NCBI GenBank assembly: GCA_030596305.1
Contig: JAUVKK010000008.1
Location: 1-11,165, forward strand
Source: Helicobacteraceae bacterium
GTDB lineage: Bacteria; Campylobacterota; Campylobacteria; Campylobacterales; Sulfurimonadaceae
Direction: 5' to 3'
DNA length: 11,165 bases
Shown here: one piece after another, positions 6,163-11,165 of the stretch
Layout: each line of letters starts with the position of its first letter
Numbering within the stretch: the stretch's first letter is position 1
Notes under the pieces: model-generated
What the model was told of the DNA's origin: nothing
Seen by the model: only the letters and a program-made list of their open reading frames with translations
Database searches by the model: none
Made by a program: the position numbers and the translations under genes

Positions 6163-6647
6163 AACGCTAAATAATCACTCACTTCATCATTGATCTCAAA
6201 CAGCTCTTCGATCATCTCTCGAACAGCACCTTCTCCGCCACTTGACTCACAGACTCTTTTTACAACGCTTTTAACGTGTTTGGAACCGTTTTGCGGTGTG
6301 AATGAAATCCCGACGATGGAGAGCATCTTGTAATCATTCAGGTCATCGCCCATCGCAGCCATGTTGCGCAGCGGGATGTTCAGTTCTTCACTGAGCTTTT
6401 TCAAGAGTGTTGCCTTGTCTTTGACTCCTTGGTATAAATGGGTTATACCTAGCTCTTTGGCACGTCTCTCTACTAGCTCTGATCGGCGTCCGGTAATAAT
6501 GACAGCCTGATGGCCAAGTCTCACCCAAGAGCTGATAGCCAGGCCATCTTTGACATTGAAGTTTTTGGTCTCGTCACCGGAGTTGGAGTAGATGATCTTG
6601 CCGTCGGTGAGGCAGCCGTCTACATCCAGGATGATCAGATCGATCAC
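6153..6647 (-). CDS. kdsC: 3-deoxy-D-manno-octulosonate 8-phosphate phosphatase KdsC
   Basis: A 164-residue cap-less HAD-superfamily phosphatase that hydrolyses KDO 8-phosphate to KDO, a step before the LPS inner core, in the cytoplasm. HAD motifs in order: DVDGCLTDG (8-16, Asp8 nucleophile and Asp10 acid/base), ITGR (51-54, Thr52), the conserved lysine in YQGVKDK (72-78), and GDDLND (100-105). The DxDGxLTDG form is typical of KdsC and differs from histidinol-phosphatase. Length is normal. The GTG start shares bases with the hisB stop (GTGA) and has AAGGG 6 bases upstream. It leads into lptC and lptA, so LPS precursor synthesis and transport are coupled. Confidence 0.93.
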   Translation of the reverse strand: MIDLIILDVDGCLTDGKIIYSNSGDETKNFNVKDGLAISSWVRLGHQAVIITGRRSELVERRAKELGITHLYQGVKDKATLLKKLSEELNIPLRNMAAMGDDLNDYKMLSIVGISFTPQNGSKHVKSVVKRVCESSGGEGAVREMIEELFEINDEVSDYLALWQ

Positions 6648-7216
6648 AGCACGCCCTTGGTACTTGGAACACCTGTACGCTCATTTCTAGCTGTAGCACG
6701 TCGCAGAGCAACAGCAAAAGCTTTGAATGACGCTTCAAGAATGTGGTGTTTGTTACGTCCGCGTTTCATCACAATGTGTGCTGTAATTCGTGCATTAAGC
6801 ACAACAGCATGGAAAAACTCTTCTGCAAGTTCTGTATCGAAGTTGCCTACTTTACCGTTGACGCCAACCTCGTAGTGGAGGTATGGACGTCCACTGAGAT
6901 CCATGTCACACTCAACAGCTGTCTCATCCATCACAACAGTCGCATTGCCAAAACGCTCAACCATCTCGATCGGATAGATCGCTTCAGCCAAGGCTTGACC
7001 GATCACGATGCCCACATCTTCAACACTGTGGTGATCATCAATGTGTGTATCCCCCTTGCAGCTGACATTAAGGTCGATAAGTGCGTGTTTACTAAAGGCT
7101 TCAAGCATGTGGTCGAAAAAACCGACGCCAGTGTTTATGGTACTTTTTCCTGACCCGTTAAGCTCAAGTTCTACTGAGATCTCTGTCTCTTTGGTACTTC
7201 TCTGTTTTGATATCAT
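6644..7216 (-). CDS. hisB: Imidazoleglycerol-phosphate dehydratase (monofunctional HisB)
   Basis: A 190-residue cytoplasmic enzyme converting imidazole glycerol phosphate to imidazole acetol phosphate in histidine synthesis. The Mn-binding motifs are all present: FFDHML (33-38), DDHHSVED (60-67) and RNKHHILEA (154-162). It carries no histidinol-phosphatase domain, so it is the monofunctional form at the usual length. The ATG at 7216 has GGAGA about 8 bases upstream and sits 3 bases after the rlpA stop; its stop overlaps the kdsC GTG. No other his gene is in the window, so hisB sits inside an envelope operon. Confidence 0.95.
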   Translation of the reverse strand: MISKQRSTKETEISVELELNGSGKSTINTGVGFFDHMLEAFSKHALIDLNVSCKGDTHIDDHHSVEDVGIVIGQALAEAIYPIEMVERFGNATVVMDETAVECDMDLSGRPYLHYEVGVNGKVGNFDTELAEEFFHAVVLNARITAHIVMKRGRNKHHILEASFKAFAVALRRATARNERTGVPSTKGVL

Positions 7217-7219
7217 ATG

Positions 7220-8026
7220 TTATTCTCCAACTATAAATGCATTTTGAAATGGTGAATCAGCTTTAAAATCGCGTGCTTCTGCTTCAGACTTAAAGCCGCT
7301 GAGCCAGACTCGAAAAACTCTTTTGTCATTATACTTTGTATCTTTGATAACCGTATGGTAGCCTTTATAGCCATCATACTGCTCTTGGGTCTGGAGTGCT
7401 CCGTCTATCTTAGAGAAAGAGCCGATCTGTATTGCGTAGGTCTCATAGGTAAGTACCTCTTTCGGGGCACTTCTTTTAGCCTGCTTTGAGCCTCTGTCTC
7501 TAGATTTTCGATCTTTAAAACCAATGATCTCGAGGCGGACGTTTGCCGTTCCCTTTCTGACCATATCGATCTGGTGCGCGGCTTTATTAGAGAGATCGAT
7601 GATACGTGTGCCGACAAAGGGCCCCCTGTCATTAATGCGTACTACAACACTTTTTCCATTGTCACGGTTTGTTACTTTAACAATGGTATTCATCGGCAGC
7701 GTCTTGTGTGCTGCGGTTAACGCATGCATGTCATAGATCTCACCGCTTGAGGTGGCCTTGCCGTCAAAGTCAGGGCCGTACCAGCTGGAGATACCGGTAA
7801 ACTTCTCACCCACTCTGACTTTAGTCGGGTAATAGCGCTTGCCAAATACGGTGTACGGACGCATTGTCGGATGTACATAAGCGGCATCTTTTTTGGCACC
7901 CGAACTTGTATAACTCTTGGTTGAGCTTGTCGTTGCCTTTTTAGAACTGTGACCTTTGACGCCACGAGTACTACAGCCGGCGATCATAACGCCGATTAAT
8001 GCAATAGAAATAAGTTTAATATACAC
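7220..8026 (-). CDS. rlpA: RlpA-type septal lipoprotein, DPBB and SPOR domains
   Basis: A 268-residue lipoprotein. A signal sequence ends in the lipobox IAGC (Cys18 lipidated after cleavage). A Ser/Thr/Lys-rich linker follows, then a double-psi beta-barrel domain (about 77-169) with [13 protein letters not shown] and INDRGPF, then a linker and a SPOR domain (about 196-268), which in known cases binds glycan stripped of stem peptides at division sites. Glu96 and Asp133 keep the 37-residue spacing of the catalytic pair I recall for Pseudomonas RlpA, so lytic transglycosylase activity is likely. I prefer GTG at 8026, with GGAG 9 bases upstream; the longer frame from TTG at 8041 has no Shine-Dalgarno and adds a Cys near the N-terminus. 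It overlaps mltD by 11 bases. Confidence 0.9.
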   Translation of the reverse strand: MYIKLISIALIGVMIAGCSTRGVKGHSSKKATTSSTKSYTSSGAKKDAAYVHPTMRPYTVFGKRYYPTKVRVGEKFTGISSWYGPDFDGKATSSGEIYDMHALTAAHKTLPMNTIVKVTNRDNGKSVVVRINDRGPFVGTRIIDLSNKAAHQIDMVRKGTANVRLEIIGFKDRKSRDRGSKQAKRSAPKEVLTYETYAIQIGSFSKIDGALQTQEQYDGYKGYHTVIKDTKYNDKRVFRVWLSGFKSEAEARDFKADSPFQNAFIVGE

Positions 8027-9410
8027 GCAGCTTTTCTCCAATTCTGATCACGTCAGAGTGTTTGTTGTTTCTTGCTTTAAGTGTTCTGACACTGACCTTG
8101 TAACGTTTAGCTATGCTGCTAAGGTTGTCGCCTGATTTAACAACATATGCATTTTTATTGAGCGGGAATGGCGGTACGATCAGCTTTTCACTGACATGAA
8201 TGACATTGGTTTTTTTGTTATTGAGTGCTTTGAGCTTTTTTACACTGATCTTGTACCGTTTGGCAATACTGCTAAGGTTGTCACCGGGACGAACGATATA
8301 ACTGTTTTTTGCATATTTGAACTTGTATTTGTTTACGAGTGTCGGTGTTGTCGGGATAATAAGCTTCTGTCTTACACGAAGGTAATTGGATTTGAGGTGG
8401 TTGAACTCTTTTATGATCCTGTAGGGTACCTTGTATTTGGCCCCGATTTTTGATAGGTTTTCACCTGATCTGACAATATGAACAAGATATATCTTGTTTA
8501 GGTCACAGGGTTTATAGTCTTGCTTGAACCGGTTAAGTTTGTTGTAGGGAATATAGACGTCGCAGTATTTGGAAAACGGCGGTACAAAATCGTAGGTGAG
8601 ATGTCTGTTAAGTTTTTGCATCTCTTTTTTATCGATATCGAGCATGTCTGCAACACGACTGATCTTTTCGCCTTTTGGGAGAGATATGGTTGCAATAGAG
8701 TTATGGTTGGCACGGTTCATCAAGTAGCTGTAGCCACTGTTGCTCATGTCGTTTTCATCGATACCCATAAGGCCGTAAGAGAGGATCTTTCGGAGATAAT
8801 CACGGGTCTCTTTCGGGAGGTACTTTTTATCTTCGTCCAAGAGGGTAAAGACGTCATCGTTACCGTCAGCCTTGTCAATAGCACGTAAAACGCACCCCTC
8901 CCCACAGTTGTAAGCCATAGCTGCCAGGTACCACTTTCCAAAGCGCTGATGGAGTGATGAAAGATATCTTGCGGCAGCCTGGGTTGACTTGACAGGGTCA
9001 CGCCTTTCATCAAGATAATCATCGATATGCAGGCCGTACTGGCGACCGGTTGCCGGCATAAACTGCCAAATTCCGGCTGCACGTTTTTTTGAAAACGCTT
9101 TTGTTGTAAATGAGGACTCTGCCATTGCAAGGTAGATAAACTCAGAAGGTACCTCTGCCTTGTGCAAGATTTTTTTGATGGTTGGGATGTAAAGACGGGC
9201 ACTCTGCATTGCATTGTAGTAGTGTTTATAAGCTTTAGGGGACTTTTTTGACTGAAGCATTGCATTGAGGTGTTCATCATGGATGTAGTTAGGGTCAACG
9301 TCAAATGCACCCAAGAGCATGATCTGTTTGTTGTGATTGCTCTCGAACTCCAAACCGCCAAAAAGGAGGTTAGGCAAGAGAAAAAGGAAAAAAGTTACAC
9401 TGAATTTCAA
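8016..9410 (-). CDS. mltD: Membrane-bound lytic murein transglycosylase D (SLT plus LysM)
   Basis: A 464-residue periplasmic peptidoglycan-cleaving enzyme. A signal peptide (about 1-18) is followed by an SLT/GEWL catalytic domain (about 75-215) with the ES pair (Glu98 catalytic, Ser99), [10 protein letters not shown] (113-122) and the AYNCG (166-170) motifs. A degenerate LysM-like stretch follows (about 240-288), then three good LysM glycan-binding modules (about 308-353, 370-413, 421-464). E. coli MltD has a lipobox and two LysM; here no lipobox is obvious, so it may be soluble in the periplasm. The start is TTG at 9410: no ATG lies between it and an in-frame stop at about 9455, and AGGGG sits 7 bases upstream. 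It is the first gene after the internal promoter. Confidence 0.92.
   Translation of the reverse strand: MKFSVTFFLFLLPNLLFGGLEFESNHNKQIMLLGAFDVDPNYIHDEHLNAMLQSKKSPKAYKHYYNAMQSARLYIPTIKKILHKAEVPSEFIYLAMAESSFTTKAFSKKRAAGIWQFMPATGRQYGLHIDDYLDERRDPVKSTQAAARYLSSLHQRFGKWYLAAMAYNCGEGCVLRAIDKADGNDDVFTLLDEDKKYLPKETRDYLRKILSYGLMGIDENDMSNSGYSYLMNRANHNSIATISLPKGEKISRVADMLDIDKKEMQKLNRHLTYDFVPPFSKYCDVYIPYNKLNRFKQDYKPCDLNKIYLVHIVRSGENLSKIGAKYKVPYRIIKEFNHLKSNYLRVRQKLIIPTTPTLVNKYKFKYAKNSYIVRPGDNLSSIAKRYKISVKKLKALNNKKTNVIHVSEKLIVPPFPLNKNAYVVKSGDNLSSIAKRYKVSVRTLKARNNKHSDVIRIGEKLRVY
8019..8489 (-). repeat. Tandem LysM-coding repeats in mltD
   Basis: Three LysM modules are encoded at about 8352-8489, 8172-8303 and 8019-8150. 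The last two are nearly identical around [12 protein letters not shown] and share DNA such as TGCTAAGGTTGTC (+ strand), pointing to fairly recent duplication. The first is more divergent ([12 protein letters not shown]). Confidence 0.65.
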
Positions 9411-9434
9411 ATAAAAGCCCCTATATAAGCTCTT

Positions 9435-9462
9435 ATTATAGCCAAAAGAGCCCTAAAAACAA
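9435..9462 (-). promoter_or_regulatory. Sigma-70-type promoter of the mltD-mrdA operon
   Basis: On the - strand a perfect TATAAT (9440-9435) is preceded by TTGTTT (9462-9457) with a 16-base spacer. Transcription would begin near 9428, about 18 bases before the mltD TTG. This is the only good promoter I see on the - strand and would drive ten genes down to mrdA, with or without read-through from tatD. Confidence 0.65.
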
Positions 9463-9505
9463 CTGTTTGGGACGTATTGGGTTTAGTTTAGGCGAGAAAC
9501 GTTTC
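9457..9505. promoter_or_regulatory. Two operator-like palindromes in the mltD upstream region
   Basis: AAACA-AC-TGTTT (9457-9468) is a 12-base dyad overlapping the -35 element, and GAAACGTTTC (9496-9505) is a perfect 10-base palindrome about 35 bases further upstream. Neither works as a hairpin terminator (loops too small, no T-run). They are placed as protein-binding sites would be, but short palindromes occur by chance in AT-rich DNA. Confidence 0.3.
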
Positions 9506-9519
9506 CAATTGCCATGATA

Positions 9520-10296
9520 TTATGAGATATGAAAGAGTTTTTGCGCATTTTTGGTGGTTAAATCTTCAATAAATTCGCTGTTTTCTTGCAGTAATTCTGC
9601 CATTTTATCTCTGACAAGTGTTGTGTAAACAGGCTCATTTCGCTCACCCCGGTGCGGATGTGGTGTAAGGTACGGCCCATCAGTTTCGATGATCAACTTT
9701 TCGAGCGGGATCTTTGAGAGTACATTGACAAGCTTTTTGGCATTTTTAAAGGTGAGAACACCGCCAATGCCAAAATAGAAGTTCTCATTGGCAAGGCTTA
9801 AAAGCTCGTCATCAGCATTGTAGCAGTGCAACACTCCCCCTACTTCACCGGCATTGTGCTCTTGTAAAATGACCTTGGAGTCATGGCTGGCGTTACGTAT
9901 ATGGATGATAAGCGGCTTTTTGTACCGTTTGGCAAGGGCGATCTGGGCGACAAAGATCTCTTTTTGAAGAGCTTTATCTTCTGCTATCTCCTCATCTGAG
10001 CCTTCTAGACGAAAATAGTCAAGACCACATTCGCCTACAGCCACACATTTTGGATGGTTTATGTAGTGCTCTAGCGCCTTTTCATCATACTGCTCTTTGT
10101 CGTAAGGGTGGATACCGACAGAGAAATAGATTGATTCATACTGCTCTGCCAGTTCAACAGCACGTTCTAAAGTGGTAATGTCAGCTCCAGGTATGATGTA
10201 GCGCTCTACACCGCCCTGCTTTGCTCGTTGTAGCACTTCATCAAGGTCTTCTCTGTAACGTTCATCGTCTAAATGTATATGTGTATCTATAATCAA
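9520..10296 (-). CDS. tatD: TatD-family metal-dependent hydrolase/DNase
   Basis: A 258-residue TIM-barrel amidohydrolase-superfamily enzyme of the TatD/YcfH family, cytoplasmic, with 3'-5' exonuclease or deoxyribonuclease activity in studied members. The metal ligands are present: His6 and His8 (DTHIHLD), Glu89 (VGECGLDY), His132 (IIHIR), His157 (LHCYN) and Asp206 (ETDGPYL). VGIHPYD (60-66) is also diagnostic. Length is normal. The start is TTG at 10296, sharing bases with the upstream stop (TTGA), with GAGG 7 bases upstream; no ATG is available nearby. The exact biological role of this subgroup is unsettled. No clear terminator follows before mltD. Confidence 0.92.
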   Translation of the reverse strand: MIIDTHIHLDDERYREDLDEVLQRAKQGGVERYIIPGADITTLERAVELAEQYESIYFSVGIHPYDKEQYDEKALEHYINHPKCVAVGECGLDYFRLEGSDEEIAEDKALQKEIFVAQIALAKRYKKPLIIHIRNASHDSKVILQEHNAGEVGGVLHCYNADDELLSLANENFYFGIGGVLTFKNAKKLVNVLSKIPLEKLIIETDGPYLTPHPHRGERNEPVYTTLVRDKMAELLQENSEFIEDLTTKNAQKLFHIS

Positions 10297-10481
10297 CTGT
10301 TTTCCTCATTTTTATCACTGTTTTTTTCACTACGCATTTTTTTAACATCTAAAACATTTTTGATTAATAGAGCGGTAAAAAAGAGTGCGATGACTACTGC
10401 TGATATGCCAAGCAGGATGTCTCCTGCCATAAAGGCTGATATAGCATAGGTGATAGCAACAAATGCGATGATCAAGCACAT
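10293..10481 (-). CDS. Small two-helix membrane protein of unknown function
   Basis: A 62-residue protein I do not recognise. Two hydrophobic helices (about 2-19 and 21-41) are followed by a highly charged tail rich in Lys, Glu, Asp and Asn. By the positive-inside rule the tail should face the cytoplasm, so both ends would be inside. It is very likely real: the ATG shares a base with the recN stop (TAATG) and its TGA overlaps the tatD TTG, so it is locked into the reading order of recN and tatD. Function cannot be inferred from recN or tatD. Confidence 0.7.
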   Translation of the reverse strand: MCLIIAFVAITYAISAFMAGDILLGISAVVIALFFTALLIKNVLDVKKMRSEKNSDKNEENS

Positions 10482-11165
10482 TAATGCGCACTCTCTAATA
10501 GCTCTTTGGCAAAGTTCTTTGCTTCAGTTGTTACCGTCTCACCGCTGATCATACGAGCGATCTCTTCGATGCGTTCATCAAAAGAGAGCTCACGTACAGT
10601 GCTTGCATCACTTTTTTCGACCATAAAGTGTTGCTCTCCCATAGAGGTTAGCTGCGGCTGGTGGGAGATAACAAAGATCTGAAAGTGTTTTGAGAGCTGT
10701 CTTAACACACGGGCAACACTCATGGACTCTTCACCGCTTAGATTGGCATCGATCTCATCGAGCATTAAAACACCACCTTGCCCTTTCATGGACTCTGACT
10801 GTAGTGCCAGCAGGGCCAAGCGCAGGCGGTTAAACTCACCTGCACTCACCTTTTCAAGGGCTGCACCTTTTAGGTTGAACTCTACCTTGTCTTGGCCTGT
10901 AGCCATAAAGTCACCATGGGTCAAACTCATCTCTGCACCACTTAAATAGAGAAGTTTGAGATAGCTGTTGATAGCAGCATTAAGATCAAAGAGTGTCTCT
11001 GAACGCTTTTGCGAGATATGGTCGGCTAGCTCTAAAACATCTTTAAAAAGTGTGTCGACCTCTCTGGTTAAACGGGCTTTTTCAAACTCAAAGTTTTCAT
11101 ATTTCTCAACCTCATTGGCCTTCTCTTCTCTATAAGCAATGGCCTCTTCTATGGAACCGTAACGG
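10481..11165 (-). CDS. recN: DNA repair protein RecN, C-terminal part (5' end outside window)
   Basis: The reading frame stays open from the stop at 10481 to the right edge, giving 227 C-terminal residues of an SMC-like ATPase of about 510-550 residues that acts in double-strand break repair. Visible parts: the end of the coiled coil (Glu/Lys-rich, about visible residues 1-60), then the C-terminal ATPase lobe with the ABC signature as VSAGEFNRLRLAL (106-118), Walker B VLMLDEIDANLSG (Asp136, Glu137) and the His-switch VISHQPQL. The signature is SAGE rather than SGGE. A start at the internal ATG 10930 would lose the coiled coil and is wrong; the real start lies beyond the window. It is probably first in a recN-(62 aa)-tatD unit. 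Confidence 0.92.
   Translation of the reverse strand, partial: RYGSIEEAIAYREEKANEVEKYENFEFEKARLTREVDTLFKDVLELADHISQKRSETLFDLNAAINSYLKLLYLSGAEMSLTHGDFMATGQDKVEFNLKGAALEKVSAGEFNRLRLALLALQSESMKGQGGVLMLDEIDANLSGEESMSVARVLRQLSKHFQIFVISHQPQLTSMGEQHFMVEKSDASTVRELSFDERIEEIARMISGETVTTEAKNFAKELLESAH

Noticed and set aside
6153..6647. KdsC as the histidinol-phosphate phosphatase because it adjoins hisB
   Set aside because: The nucleophile motif DVDGCLTDG and the neighbouring lptC and lptA point to KdsC; kept only as a possible side activity.
8027..8041. TTG at 8041 as start of rlpA
   Set aside because: No Shine-Dalgarno precedes it, while GGAG within this stretch serves GTG 8026 and gives a normal lipoprotein signal.
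10481..10930. A stand-alone 149-residue protein starting at ATG 10930
   Set aside because: The frame is open through 11165 and the upstream residues continue RecN coiled coil; it is the 3' end of recN.
1..11165. CRISPR, toxin-antitoxin, phage, transposon or other accessory island
   Set aside because: No spaced direct repeats, integrase, transposase or toxin-like pairs are seen; genes and order are core-genome throughout.

Overview
The window looks like ordinary chromosomal DNA of a Campylobacterota bacterium, most like the free-living Sulfurimonas/Sulfurovum group. The evidence is the gene content and order (recN, tatD, mltD, rlpA, hisB, kdsC, lptC, lptA, engB, a short N-acetylglutamate-synthase-type acetyltransferase, a multi-pass membrane protein, PBP2), the Campylobacterota-like divergent RecN motifs, moderate GC, and tightly packed overlapping genes. 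The genus is an inference from synteny I recall, not from a search. I see no mobile element, CRISPR array, tRNA, rRNA or defence system.

Layout. Positions 1-1391 (+ strand): ybeY (rRNA-maturation endonuclease), then a CaCA-family Na+/Ca2+-type antiporter 10 bases later. Positions 1392-1551: a perfect 11-bp inverted repeat (probable terminator), then an extended -10 promoter for a lone small periplasmic cytochrome c (1552-1833). A hairpin at 1827-1847 probably ends that transcript and the convergent one from the other side. Positions 1869-11165 (- strand): one long run of genes read from right to left: recN (3' part only), a 62-aa two-helix membrane protein, tatD, then a 109-base gap with a good sigma-70-type promoter, then mltD, rlpA, hisB, kdsC, lptC, lptA, engB, the acetyltransferase, a six-helix membrane protein and mrdA (PBP2).

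How the genes work together. From mltD to mrdA the ten genes are joined by gaps of 9 bases or less, or by overlaps of 4 to 34 bases, so they are probably one translationally coupled operon. Most build the envelope: MltD and RlpA cut peptidoglycan, PBP2 makes it during elongation, KdsC makes KDO for the LPS inner core, and LptC and LptA carry LPS across the periplasm. EngB (ribosome assembly), HisB (histidine synthesis) and the acetyltransferase (probably the first step of arginine synthesis) link growth and amino-acid supply to the same transcript. The membrane protein directly before PBP2 has the size, topology and position expected of MreD but no clear signature, and is the best candidate here for an undescribed component.

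Six of the fifteen complete genes start with GTG or TTG, mostly backed by a good Shine-Dalgarno sequence. No intergenic stretch exceeds 160 bases. I found no clearly novel biological system; the findings are modest departures from family norms and candidates for regulation.
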